This document shows, one piece after another, positions 48,994 to 59,587 of a DNA stretch of 64,000 nt; position 1 is the first letter of the stretch, and every line of letters starts with the position of its first letter. The notes beneath the pieces were generated by a model, which was given only the letters and a program-made list of their open reading frames with translations, was not told the DNA's origin and searched no databases. Both the position numbers and the translations under genes were made by a program. Source of the stretch: Neurospora tetrasperma FGSC 2508. Its lineage: Eukaryota > Ascomycota > Sordariomycetes > Sordariales > Sordariaceae. The DNA is taken from contig NW_009799179.1 of the NCBI RefSeq assembly GCF_000213175.1, positions 6,132,552-6,196,551 on the forward strand, written 5' to 3'.

Positions 48994-49638
48994 CCACATT
49001 TCAAACCCATGCACTAACGGGTTGTAGGCCCGCTGCGGTCAGGCTGGGGCGCGGAACCAAAATGCCACTATTCGCAACCGTTTTAGCAAGAATAAAATCA
49101 GGGAATCACTATGTAGTACAGACGTCAGCTGCGAGATAGGATGACCAGTAGTCAGTCAGGTCGCTAGGCAGTCGAAGCCTAAGGAGAGGGCTTACTGCTG
49201 CCCTGGGGTTGCTTTCCTTTGCATGCCAGAACACGAGTGTGCGGCAAAGCGGTGCTGTGCCGATTAGTTGCAGGCCATGAGAACTATTGCGGAAAGAATA
49301 GGATGGGTTTTGGGAAATGTTTATTCTTCTGGCCCAGCATACACTTTGATGTCGGCAATGAGATAATATGTGCCGGGTGTTCTCAACCCTAGCATGCGAA
49401 TTCGCATTATTAACGTCTTGAAATGCTTCGTTACGATGTCGTGCAAATAATCCAGTACATTCATCTCCACGTATATAGTTGGGATGAGTGAACAAACGGG
49501 CGAAGTCTGTTAGTGTACAAGATGTATACATGGGTAGCTGAGATGCCGGCTCGAGCGTAAGGGCGTGTATCCGTAATACACAACACATTGGCTACGTAAC
49601 GTGCGCAGGCCACCTCAAAGCTGGAAGGTGTTCGGTCC
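48994..49638. other. Convergent intergenic region
   Basis: 3' flanks of atg11 and the bL9m gene. Several short minus-strand frames are present without family resemblance. Nothing else seen. Confidence 0.55.
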
Positions 49639-50704
49639 TCACTGGGCGCTGGGCAGGATCTCGACCGATTTGCGAACAGGGTCCAGGCCACCCGCTCTAG
49701 CAACTGCGATCTCAATCTCCCATCGGCCAAGGTGTCTAATGCGATCATTGTCCTCGGCCAAGCCCCCTATCTTGACGCTTGATGGCTCAAGAATAATGCG
49801 ACTAGCTTCCTCGTGGCCAGAAACCAGGGCCTTGATCTGGTTGAGAATATCGCTGCTTGAGACGGAGCCAAAGATGGCTCTCCGGGCTTCGCCAGTGGAA
49901 GGAGTCTCGGGCGTAGACGCCGGCACATGCCTGGCAATTAGAGGCGAAATCTTGGGCCCCAGCGCGGGTTTCGGCTTTGAAATTGGAATCGGCACAGGTT
50001 CGCGGTGGAAGGTGAGGGTGTTAGGAATCAGCTCGGATAGCAAGGCATGAGCAGTTTCGGGCTGTTTGTAGTTGCAGAGGTTAGCACCAGCCGCTCGCCA
50101 TTGAACCAGAGACAAGCAGGGAGGCTGTGAAGAGGAGCGAGGGAGCGAGGGAGGTCATTATTACAGTAACGTCCGGAACGTTGACTTGGGAGATCTGGAC
50201 TTCCGGGACTGGTTCTTCCGTCTTTTGCTCCTCAGGCTTGGGCCTAGTAGCGGCTTCAAGGGCGCTCAGAATGACGAAGGAGCGGTCGACCTCGCCAATA
50301 GCGTCGCGTGTAAGACCGAGCTCTTGGAAGCGAGCAGGCGTCATGTACTCTGCCTTGTTCTTGGGGAACCACTCGTTGCGCATACGGCCGCGCTCAATGC
50401 GGAAAATAGCATCTGGATTGCAATCAAGTCACGGTTAGCTTACACGGTCCAGCAAGAGGGTTTCGCCCTTACGTTTGCGACCGAACTTTGGAATGTCCTC
50501 GAGCAGGCGGACAACCACGCCCTGGTCTTGAAGGCGCATCCGGTGTGACGCGGCTCGGGTCTGGATGTGGACAATGGGCCGGATCACCGGTACGGCACGC
50601 GCGCGGGGCTCGCCGTGCCTGGCGGCAGAGGTGCCAAAGGGTTGTGCAAGTCGGCGCAAGCATGCCAGGCACGTTGGCCACTTGCTCAGCGCAGATGCTG
50701 TCAT
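49639..50704 (-). CDS. Mitochondrial ribosomal protein bL9m (MrpL50-like)
   Basis: Large-subunit mitoribosomal protein. Three exons (50704-50473, 50412-50165, 50124-49639), introns 60 and 40 nt, 321 aa. The basic N-terminus without acidic residues for the first 30 positions is a likely mitochondrial presequence. The L9 N-terminal domain reads VVVRLLEDIPKFGRK then, across the first intron, HAIFRIERGRMRNEWFPKNK and AEYM, matching the bacterial L9 pattern of LLEDV..LGKKGD...GYARNFLIPK. The C-terminal half contains RAIFGSVSSSDIL and HLGRWEIEI, typical of fungal orthologues. The frame that looks longer starts at TTG; ATG at 50704 was used. The 40-nt second intron is short, and its donor (GTAATA) was chosen by phase. 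Confidence 0.85.
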
Positions 50705-51251
50705 TTTCAATTGTGGTTGACCGGCGTCGTCGGAGGAGCCGCGAGAAGATCGGAAGGCGGATTGGATAAGTCCGGCAATTGGTCGTGGGGTGCCGTCCGG
50801 GTTGCGGCCTGGCTAGGCGCGAGACTGCGTGCGGTCTTCCAAATTTACCAAAAATTTCGGGGACGGAAGCCCACGGCTGCGTGGCAGAGCTCCATGTCGG
50901 ATGGGACCCTCGATGCGGGGGCAACCCCTAGAGCGGAACCCGGAGCTCAGGACGCCAAGACGGCTAAAACCCCGCCGGCTATGTACACAGTGTGGACCAC
51001 CTAAAGTGTTCGGAACAAATGCACATTCGACAGATATGAAGCGACTATGTACTAGAATTACCAAAGAGCCGTTAACGCTTCATATCATCATAGTCGATTT
51101 CATGGGCCTGGGTGATTAGGGGCCCTCAGAATCCCTGTTCAAACTCCACTTTTCTTGAGCCAAAGGTATTACACGTACATCGATCACGTGAAATGAGTAA
51201 ATACTGTAATTACGGAACATATGCCTTACATATGATAAAACATTCACACGC

Positions 51252-51272
51252 GGGGGCCTCTCACCGGCCCCC
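51252..51272. other. Perfect 7-bp GC hairpin
   Basis: GGGGGCC, loop TCTCACC, GGCCCCC. It lies just left of the telomere-like repeats inside the TIR element. Confidence 0.8.
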
Positions 51273-51285
51273 TGCACCCCCGGAG

Positions 51286-51332
51286 CTAACCCTAACCCTA
51301 ACTAACCCCAACTAACCCTAACTAACCCTAAT
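51286..51332. repeat. Interstitial telomere-like repeat
   Basis: About eight CCCTAA-type units, partly in a TAACTAACCC decamer arrangement (variants CCCTAA, CCCCAA, CCCTAACTAA). TTAGGG is the common telomere repeat of filamentous ascomycetes. Both sides are ordinary single-copy sequence, so this is internal and not a chromosome end. Confidence 0.9.
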
Positions 51333-52208
51333 ACTAATTGGTAAACTACTTGAATAATGGTTATTAACGGCTGTTCGCGGGTGTCACAGTAAGTTTGTAT
51401 AATACAAGGTACTAAGAGTGACCCGTCACGTGATGGAATCCTTGTTTCTGAGGGCCCTTATTCCCCGTAGCCGATTTCATGCAGCATTGTACCCCGGGCG
51501 TGTCAAGCTCCTCACCTAGCAACTATGTACAGTAGCTCGTCCCCGACATAAGAAGGTGGCTACCTATTGCATTGACATCTACTACGTATCATGGTCCGAA
51601 CTGGTCGTAGTAAAGTGAATGAGGGTTAGGGCACTATGTACAACTCTTCCTCCCCTCTGTAGTGTATTGGCATATGTACAGTTCGATCATTACCCGTGCC
51701 ACGGCCCCCACTTTTTGGGACTCGCCAGACGCGCACCAGCTAACTAGTTTGATCGTTAGCTCGAGACCTCAGGGCAACTTCCCAAGGCGTTTTCGAGCTG
51801 TGAATAGTACAGGTATTATTCTTTTTCCAAGTTGAAACACGCCCCAAATTCTTGTTGACGCCTCTCGGATCCATACCTAGGGTAACCATTCATTCGGTCC
51901 TTGAAAGATTTAGGAGAAATCGGAAGACATCTCCTCTAGTATGCTAGGAGTGGGAACTTGGCTATCAAATTAATAGACAAGCACAGCACTAGATTGCATG
52001 TACCATTCTAACATGTAAAGTAACGCCATCATTTCAAGTACAGCTACTGACTCTTCTATGGTATCCGGAAGGTCAACACGGAGAGCACAAAGGCTATAGA
52101 AGACTTCTGTTACAGGAAAGAGCCTGCTTATACAAGTAAACCACCACCTCCCAGCTGCTGATCGGCAAGACCTCGTTTCCACGACACCAACTTCCGTGTC
52201 AGCGCACA

Positions 52209-54053
52209 TTACGGCAACCTTTGACCATGCACTGGACCGCCTTGGTTCATCCAGAGCTGCAAATCGTGTGCTACACCTTCGACAAGTTCTGACTCGATGA
52301 TACCTTCCTGCCAACTTAGCGCAATGCTTATGGGACCCCCTACAACACCCGAGACGCTAGCACAGAGAGCCGGCCCCGCGACTATGGCGCACTGCGACAT
52401 TACAGACCGTACTATCTGCCACTTTGAACCGGTTTCTCGGTCTGCATTGGCAGTGTTTTCCGGACTGCCATGCAGCGATCCAATGTTGGACACTTCGAAT
52501 GTGTGCTCCCGCGGCTTGTTCACCTTGTTGAGCCAGAAACCGCGCCAGTTGGCAATCCAGCGAAGCATACTTACCATGTCATCTTGAGGAATGGTCTCGA
52601 CCCAGTCCTTGAGTTCCTGACGCAAGGTTTGAGCAAGGCTCCAAATCTTCTCTCCACTTGCTTGCTCCCGCAGCCCCGAGACACGAGAAGAGTTGAAACT
52701 GTGCGACGCCGAAGTGACCAGCACTCCAAAGACTTCGGCGGGATCAGCCACATGAAATCCAGATTGAATAAAGGGGCGCAAGTCTACAGGAGTGCAGCTC
52801 TGAAATGACGTGGCTGCCTCTGCTGTTAAGCGTCGAGCCAGAGATGTGAGAATTAGCACATGAAGTAAAGGGGTGAGTGTGGTGCCATTCGCCCTGCAAT
52901 TGGCAAGAAGCTGTGACACAGCTTTTGCAGGGATGGTAACCAGACGGAGTCTGGTTTGGTAAGGGTCAGGCCTGATCGGTGCGCCCGCCCAAGGAAGGTC
53001 GGTCGCTGGTTTGCAGAGCCAGCCTGAGACGAATTCGTTCCACAACGTGCCGGCGAGGAACCTCCAAGACGTGGTGAATTTGACGAGCTCTTCCTGAGGT
53101 GGCGAAATGTGCCCATGAGGCTTGCTGGGCATCCGTAAAACGTGGTCCTCTAGGCACGAGGGGCGGACTAGTGGCTTGTTCAATTCGTCCAAGAGACTGG
53201 CCTGAAAAATGGCTGTGCTCCTTCCATCAGCGAGAGAGTGGTGGATGGCAAGCACAATATCGAGTATCAGCCTGTCCTCAAGTTGTGACGGCCGAGGATC
53301 ATAAACGGCAAGCACCTTCCAGGGCGGTCGGAACCCGACGTCAGGCCACAACCGGTTGTGTTGGGCTTCTAACATATGGAGTAGGTGTGAGTCGCGAGCA
53401 TGAAAATCAAGTTCGGCACGCAGCTCCACACATTCCAAGTGGTAAGAAAGATCCAGAGAGGACACCGAGGCAAAGTAAGGGCGAGATGCTTCATCGCCAG
53501 TGATTGCCACACTCAACCGGGGCAACCGGAGGACCAGATTTGCGACTGCAGCCTCCAATACGTCGGGAACACTCTTGCCTTGGAGGACAGACCATGGAAC
53601 AGCATAGCGACAAGTGTTGGCCAGGCACCGATAGAAGCCCAACGCGTGCCTTGAGGACGAATACACTTCACTGAGAACAGCGCCGGAATATAACCGTAAC
53701 GATTAGCCTTGGGGTGAGCTTGTCAAGAGGGGAAGGGGTGAACAACCGGTTGGGAGACTGAGAGGGGGCTGGGGTTTAGGAAGCAGGACTGGCCAATGCA
53801 GGGAGCGGACGGAGGTGGTTGAGACGGCGCAGTGCATACAGACGGAAGCACAGGGCTGAAAGGCCATCCGATGATGGAGGACCTTCCACATCCTTACGCG
53901 GAGTTGCCCTGGCCACCACCAGAGACCGACGGAATGAGGGGAAGCGGAATAGGTAGATGTGGCAGAGGAGGCGGAAGTGGTATGGATGGGTTGAGATAGA
54001 TTGAAGACATACCACGGCCCAAGTGGCCGGATCGGCTGAGGGATGCTCGTCAT
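52209..54053 (-). CDS. Alcohol O-acetyltransferase family protein
   Basis: Member of the AATase / condensation-like acyltransferase superfamily, which acetylates alcohols or related acceptors with acetyl-CoA. Two exons: 54053-54013 and 53670-52209, split by a 342-nt intron with a canonical GTATGT donor, giving 500 aa. The 13-codon first exon supplies the conserved start: MTSIPQPIRPLGP joined to CEVYSSSRHALGFYR. The catalytic motif IHHSLADG has His157-His158 and Asp162. A second conserved element, FEVSNIGS, lies about 90 residues from the end. The second exon alone would begin with GTG, so a spliced first exon is needed. The physiological acceptor is unknown; no biosynthetic cluster surrounds it. 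Confidence 0.85.
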
Positions 54054-55794
54054 CCGCAGGCGCTAACAACAAGGTACCACGTGTGGAAGGACACTCCAGT
54101 GGTAAGATCAACACTTCGTCGTATGGGATTATGCGGTAGTGTGGGGTAGTGAGCGGTAGATTTTGGTTGTGGGGAGGTAAAGAGGTAGGCTCAAAAACTG
54201 TTCGATGATTACTCGCTTGGTACGTGGAAGCTACGAATGTAGGGATAGTCATGCGGAAAATAGACAAACCGGCTGCGAAACCGCCAGGCTGTCAAATCAT
54301 GAGCGAATCTACCGTTCAACTCACGCGGCGTTCTCTGACTGGTGTCTCAGTGTCCCTTGTCGTCATCATTCATTGAGCCTGATGAGATGCTGCCGATAGC
54401 CTCATGAATTGCTGATTGCATTTGGTGTATGCAAGTCAAGTTAGGTTGAAGACCGGGGGCCCGGGCCGGGGACGGGGCTCTTGACGGGACGGCGGGAGTG
54501 GAAACATTACCTCTACCGTAGTGTACATAGTATGTACGTTACCTACCACCTTACTATGTAGTCTCGTCGATTCACTCTGCTACCTGCGATGACCCGTGCG
54601 TTTCTTGTTGTACTGTACGTATGTACTATGTATGGGTCCGAATGGCTGTGACACCCTCACCCACCTAGTCTCTATCCCCTCACGTTCCTAGGTAACCCCC
54701 GTCGACAACCATCAGCGGACCCACTCTACAAAAGTGTGGGTCTTCCCTCCTTGAACTTTTAAAACCGGGGGGTGGGGTGGGTTTTGGAGGTTAAAGTGGG
54801 TCTGAGAACTGAGACTACACACCCACCTGCCAATCCTACTATTACACTATCTGAGCATAGTACATGTATACCACTGTTGAGATTAGTATTGAAAGGTTAA
54901 CATAGCAAGGTACATACCAAGGCGTTACGATTGCAATATATATTTTTTTTTCAATTTTTTTAAGAAATTTTTTTCCCCAATTTTTGATTTTTTTAAAGTT
55001 TTTGTTTTATTCAAGGTCTCTACCATTTCAGTTGTTGTCCAGCGGAAATGATGCATTGGAGACAACTGGGTTGACCTTCTCCTCCCCCATAGGCTATGTA
55101 GACCGACCAATTACTACCAATTACAAGTTCCAAAATTTAGCCTTTCTGATCCCGGCAGAGGTGTGCACGAGGTACCTTTACTACATCTTACCTAAGCAAT
55201 TGCATCCGCGCATCGTCCATCCAAACGCGTCGGCACCACGATTTGCAGATCACCTGCAATACCTAGGTAGTATACGGCCGGACCAGACGACGTCCTAAAT
55301 TCCAAGCGGCTCTTCTTCTTTTTAAACTTGGGGATTCAGGCGGCAACCCGTGGAATCTCAAGCACTTCAATCGGGCCATAAAGCTGCTGCCTTTACTCCA
55401 ATATGCGCAACGGGAACAGAGCACAACCTACAGCCAGATATTTGTTCGTGTCCGTCAGCCGCCGCCACCACCACCTTCACCTCCCTTCACCCCAGCTGAA
55501 ACATCCCACCAACTTCCGCATGCGATAAAGATGGCTCTTTCTCCAACCTTTTGGTGACTTCAAGCGACCATCGACTTGGAAGAGTGGTTATCATCCCACA
55601 GACTATCTTCTACTTGCTTGCCGCTGTTCACTTCACCTTAGCGAAGTCACGTCAAGCCCATCTCATATTTGCGCCAGTCGCGTCAGGTCGCACCCTCAAT
55701 CGGCTTCACGGCCATTTGTTCATTATCACGGCCGCTTTCCAAACCCCGCGCGCTGGGGGGATATTGACGATATACCCAACATCGCATTTGCAAG
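54054..55794. other. Divergent intergenic region
   Basis: About 1.7 kb between two divergent genes. Contains copy 2 of the G-rich repeat at 54763-54817 and an AT-rich low-complexity run at about 54930-55010. The 163-codon minus-strand frame at 53776-54267 overlaps the acetyltransferase intron and first exon and is not family-like. Confidence 0.5.
54763..54817. repeat. G-rich dispersed repeat, copy 2
   Basis: Shares with 13569-13642 the order G-rich run, TTTTGGAGGTT (copy 1 CTTTGGAGGTT), GGGTCTGAGAACTGAGACTA. Not associated with RIP here. Confidence 0.6.
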
Positions 55795-58700
55795 ATGGAA
55801 CCCAGCGGTTCGGATGGGGTCGATGTTCTGGCCAGCCGGGCGAACGGCCGCTTCGCATCTTCTCGTGCTGGCAACACCCCCTCGCGACGGCCGAGCGTAT
55901 GGTCTGTCTCAAGATCCAAATCCAAGGACAAACATGGAGCCTCCGGACGAGGCGACGCTGCCGAATCCCGTCCTGTTAGCTCTGGGTCGTCCGACTCGAA
56001 GCACGCCTCACCCGCCATTACAAGAATTCCACGGCCAACCAAGCAGCAACGGTCCTTGCAAAAACGCACCCCATACACCCTCACCGACGCCTACAAACAA
56101 GTCGAAGCCGAGGAGGCTGCTCAGAATACCCCAAGTCCGGCCCCCCGGACGTGGCGTACCCGCAGTAGCTCTTCCACTAGAAACAAACTGCACAAGAACC
56201 CCCCCACAGCTTTCCATCGACAGATGTCCAGCTCAGGACGTGACGAACCGTTTATGTCAGCCAGTAGCCCAGGCGCGCTTGTGCGTCCAAGCGATGTTTC
56301 TGATAGTGACATAGACGAGAAGCTGCATCAGCACGCCATGGCCCAGGCAGATGCAGAAAAGCCAGCGTCACGTGCCAACAGTATCTTATCACGGTCGAAA
56401 TTTAGGAGTTTCGCCGAGATGGGTAAGGATCTGGCTCGTAAGACGAGCCGGAGCAGCCTTGACTCTCGTAGTAACTGGCTTTCACGCCGCCTCTCGGGTG
56501 TCCGAAACGATGCTAGCAGCGGCATTTCGACACACGAAACTCCCAGCTGGGAACAGATCGGTGACTCCGTTCTTCTTCAGGCATCTACCGTCGCGCCGGC
56601 TGAGCCCGTCACAAGACCCGTCACGATGCCGCCCAATCACGGTGCCCACTGGAACAAGAACGCGGAAGATGATGTAGCCGCCGATGATACTCAGACTTTC
56701 GACGGCCTTTTCTCAAATTTGGCCCGCAGCAATTCCAAAATTGACGAGATCCGACTCCTGGAGATGGAGGCAGCTTCCATGTTTCCTGACGATGAGCGAG
56801 GATCCGCAACAGGGCCCAATCAACTGACCAGGGGCCGCAAGTCGAGCCGTACGAACACCAAAATTGAGGAGTTGCGCGCACGAGAGAGCAGAAGCCTGCT
56901 TCGAAAGGCCCCAATCGTTTCGAAACTGGACGGCATTAGCGAGTATGATCCAGAGTACCCGTCCCGACCCCCTTCATCAGAGCTTGATCGAAAACCGAGC
57001 AAAGAATCTGCCCGGACGAGCACGTCCGGTGAGAGACTGCACATATCAGATGATCTAAGTAAACTCCCGGTACGCAGAAGCATATCGAGCGGCAGGAGCC
57101 ACACACGAGATGGAGACGGGCGAGTGACGCCAGAGGAAGCCCCTACACCGGCATTTGACATAGGGGCATCCGCTCTCGTTCCTCACGGCCAGACTGACGC
57201 TCGTGACAACTTACTGAAATCCGCTCATGATAAAGAGGGTCAGAACAAGGCTGGTACGGCTCATCGTGAATCACATGGCGATCGAAACTCGCAAGAATCT
57301 CATTGTCAGTCACAGATAACTGGGGATAATCTACTGACAAAAGAGGCTCTCCCGAGGGGGGAGGACCAGTCTGTTGATCAAGGTCGAGAATTGAAAGGTG
57401 CAATTAGGCAAAAGAAGCTGGACAGCGCTAAAAGCGAGGTCAGACTGAGTGTCGGTTTCACTGGACTACACAGGGATCTATCAGTTGATACAGCCTCAAG
57501 CTGCAGGTCAAACCCAACGCAATCGGAGTCCGATCCCACGGAACGCATCTACGGCGAAATGAGCTTGTTTGCGCCGATGGAAAATCAATCCGAAAGGGGC
57601 TCCCAGCGTGCATTGTCTCCGGACTTCCATGAAGACGATGAATATGAAGCGCCTGGCCAGACGCCTAAACCGAATAGAGCCGAAGTTGTGACACAATCTC
57701 TCCCAACCGCGCGCGCCTCTACCGGGCCCGCAACCATGGTCAAGATTGAAGATTTGGAGGAACCGTCACGGTTCGCGGTCAAACCTATGGATGATTTTTC
57801 AGACACAGAAGTCGCCGGCGGTGGAAGCATTCAAGGTCGTGACGGTGCCACGCATAGCAAAGCCTCTTCGCGTGCCCGTGGTCGGAAACGAAGTATGTCG
57901 CCTCGCAAGATAAAGCACACTCTGTCCGCTAGGGGTGACAGAACGCTTGACCGTGCATCATTGGTCCGACCGCATCGGCGCTCCAAATCGCTTTCACAAT
58001 TACACCTTCCCTTGGTCAACTCGGCCAATCCACCAACCGTGAAGGACGATCTGTTTGATATCCATCGAACCAACCAAATTGAGGATTCCACCCTGGATGA
58101 CCTAGCTGATTTACTCGAATCCAAGGATAACGTCCGTGGTCCGGCCTATTCGGCCAGCATCGTACCCAGGGCTGGTGCCAGGAACGAAACCATGGACGGG
58201 GACAATGACATCGAGGTTTACAAGAGAATGAGTGAATCGCTCAAGACAGGCCTACTCGGAATCCGAACTGCGAAGCAGGGGATTGAGCGCCTGGAAACAT
58301 CGGTTTTTCACGCTGATGCAAGGGATCCTAGTCACCAACACATTGGAGATGCCAGCTCAATGTGTTCTGCCTGTCAGGATGACTCCTCCGATGGGCGTAC
58401 CAAAGTGACTTATGTTCACTTGCCGCTTCCCCAATTGTATCAGCGACAGCCCAAGTTCAAGTTCACCTTGCTTGGGCTCATCCTCTTCCTTGTGTCGTTG
58501 TGGTACATTGGAGAATCAACCATGTGCTCCATGTACTGCAAAACTCAATACTGCTATCCTGGTAAGCCCTGTAACTGGTCCCCTGATGATCCGGTATGGG
58601 GATACTCTATTCCGGTTAAGCTTGACCAATTGGTTACAGGTGGGAGGGGGAAGGCTTTTGCCAACCAGGCTACGCTGGACATTACGGACTGGATCGCCGA

Positions 58701-58857
58701 CATGTGGGATGCTGCCACTGGCGCTGACATCACCAAGGTTGATACGTCTCATTACACCTGGGAGCAAAAGCGACGCCATCGTAGAAGGCTCTTGAAGAAG
58801 GGGTTGGTTAGACCCTCCGGGGAACGAAAGCGTGGCAAAGCCAGACGCGCCAGCTAA
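55795..58857 (+). CDS. Large C-terminally anchored membrane protein of unknown function
   Basis: Single exon, 1020 aa. I do not recognise a named family. The first 880 residues are hydrophilic, Ser/Arg/Glu-rich and probably disordered, with many possible phosphorylation sites and a motif NSKIDEIRLLEME at about residues 312-324 that recurs as NTKIEELRARE some 45 residues later. One transmembrane segment lies at about residues 890-906 (FTLLGLILFLVSLWYIG). It is followed by a compact Cys-rich stretch (CSMYCKTQYCYPGKPCNW) and a tail with WGYSIPVKLDQLVTGG, ending in a basic KRRHRRRLLKKG region. The likely topology is a long cytosolic or nucleoplasmic N-terminus with a short lumenal tail, as in nuclear-envelope or ER proteins. 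ATG 55795 is the first in frame. The function is open. Confidence 0.85.
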   Translation: MEPSGSDGVDVLASRANGRFASSRAGNTPSRRPSVWSVSRSKSKDKHGASGRGDAAESRPVSSGSSDSKHASPAITRIPRPTKQQRSLQKRTPYTLTDAYKQVEAEEAAQNTPSPAPRTWRTRSSSSTRNKLHKNPPTAFHRQMSSSGRDEPFMSASSPGALVRPSDVSDSDIDEKLHQHAMAQADAEKPASRANSILSRSKFRSFAEMGKDLARKTSRSSLDSRSNWLSRRLSGVRNDASSGISTHETPSWEQIGDSVLLQASTVAPAEPVTRPVTMPPNHGAHWNKNAEDDVAADDTQTFDGLFSNLARSNSKIDEIRLLEMEAASMFPDDERGSATGPNQLTRGRKSSRTNTKIEELRARESRSLLRKAPIVSKLDGISEYDPEYPSRPPSSELDRKPSKESARTSTSGERLHISDDLSKLPVRRSISSGRSHTRDGDGRVTPEEAPTPAFDIGASALVPHGQTDARDNLLKSAHDKEGQNKAGTAHRESHGDRNSQESHCQSQITGDNLLTKEALPRGEDQSVDQGRELKGAIRQKKLDSAKSEVRLSVGFTGLHRDLSVDTASSCRSNPTQSESDPTERIYGEMSLFAPMENQSERGSQRALSPDFHEDDEYEAPGQTPKPNRAEVVTQSLPTARASTGPATMVKIEDLEEPSRFAVKPMDDFSDTEVAGGGSIQGRDGATHSKASSRARGRKRSMSPRKIKHTLSARGDRTLDRASLVRPHRRSKSLSQLHLPLVNSANPPTVKDDLFDIHRTNQIEDSTLDDLADLLESKDNVRGPAYSASIVPRAGARNETMDGDNDIEVYKRMSESLKTGLLGIRTAKQGIERLETSVFHADARDPSHQHIGDASSMCSACQDDSSDGRTKVTYVHLPLPQLYQRQPKFKFTLLGLILFLVSLWYIGESTMCSMYCKTQYCYPGKPCNWSPDDPVWGYSIPVKLDQLVTGGRGKAFANQATLDITDWIADMWDAATGADITKVDTSHYTWEQKRRHRRRLLKKGLVRPSGERKRGKARRAS

Positions 58858-59587
58858 GGTGTTGTGATGATATCGGGAAGTATAGATGGAAGAGATTTAG
58901 GGGAAGGTTGGTACATTTATCCCACGAGAGTCTTTCAAGTTGCCCGAATGATTTGCTTTCAGGTCGTCAACCGTACGAGGTCGTATGGGATAAGCTTGCT
59001 GGTTGATCACGGCTTTGAACCCTACTTCTCCTTATATAGAGCCCATTTTCGCATCTTGGAGGACAAGGACCACGAGAAGTCTTAACAGGAAGCCAGTGAT
59101 GGATTGAATTGGTCTGTTGAAAAGGTTATGTTGCTACACCAGCACAGGTAGGTGTAATCGTTAACTGGACCCTTAATATCTGTGGAGGGTGCTGGCCGAC
59201 ATTTAATGAGTGATGATGAGATAAGTAATGTAGCGCTTTCCCCCCTTTTGCTATCTGAATGCGCTCAAGTTCTTACAGTGTTGGTTTTCATGGCTCTCAA
59301 CCATGCAGACAGACGAGATATCGTTTTCCCTGAACCAGCATAGATCTGATACATTGGCACACTGGATACATAGCAATGGTAAGGAACGCGATGCTGCGCG
59401 GACGCGAGTAAGCAGTGGCGCCGAGAAGAACAATAGTTGCTGTGCTAGGCCAAGCCTGCAACCAGCGTTCCCCTTATAGAGGTCAAGACAACTGAGACGA
59501 CTTTTGGAGAACGTGGTCACCGCTGGGCAGCGGACGCCTGAACACTGCCTTTTTCTCCTACCCCTCAATGCCAAGATCGCGCCGGTA
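58858..59587. other. Convergent intergenic region
   Basis: 3' flanks of two convergent genes. No further gene or repeat recognised. Confidence 0.55.

Larger units (their letters stand above)
51119..51458. mobile_element. 340-bp TIR element (MITE-like) with telomere-like repeats
   Basis: Ends GGGGCCCTCAGAA (left) and the complement of AGGGCCCTCAGAA (right) form a 13-bp inverted repeat with one mismatch, each preceded by TA. A CACGTGA motif occurs near both ends. There is no coding capacity. Size and TA duplication fit a MITE of Tc1/mariner type, but with no second copy in the window it stays a proposal. It has no RIP signature. Confidence 0.5.
50705..52208. other. Intergenic region with TIR element
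   Basis: About 1.5 kb between the bL9m start and the acetyltransferase end. The first 300 bp would be the bL9m promoter. The middle holds a 340-bp inverted-repeat element with telomere-like repeats, listed separately. The frame at 51970-52314 overlaps the acetyltransferase tail antisense-free but has no family match. Confidence 0.55.

Noticed and set aside
51252-51332. Helitron 3' end (hairpin followed by CTAA)
   Set aside because: The CTAA comes from the telomere-like repeat, no Rep/helicase or 5' TC end is seen, and paired inverted ends with TA flanks fit a TIR element better.
51286-51332. True telomere
   Set aside because: Ordinary sequence with genes continues for more than 12 kb on both sides.
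53776-54267. 163-codon minus-strand frame as a separate gene
   Set aside because: It runs through the intron and first exon of the acetyltransferase in another frame and shows no family resemblance.
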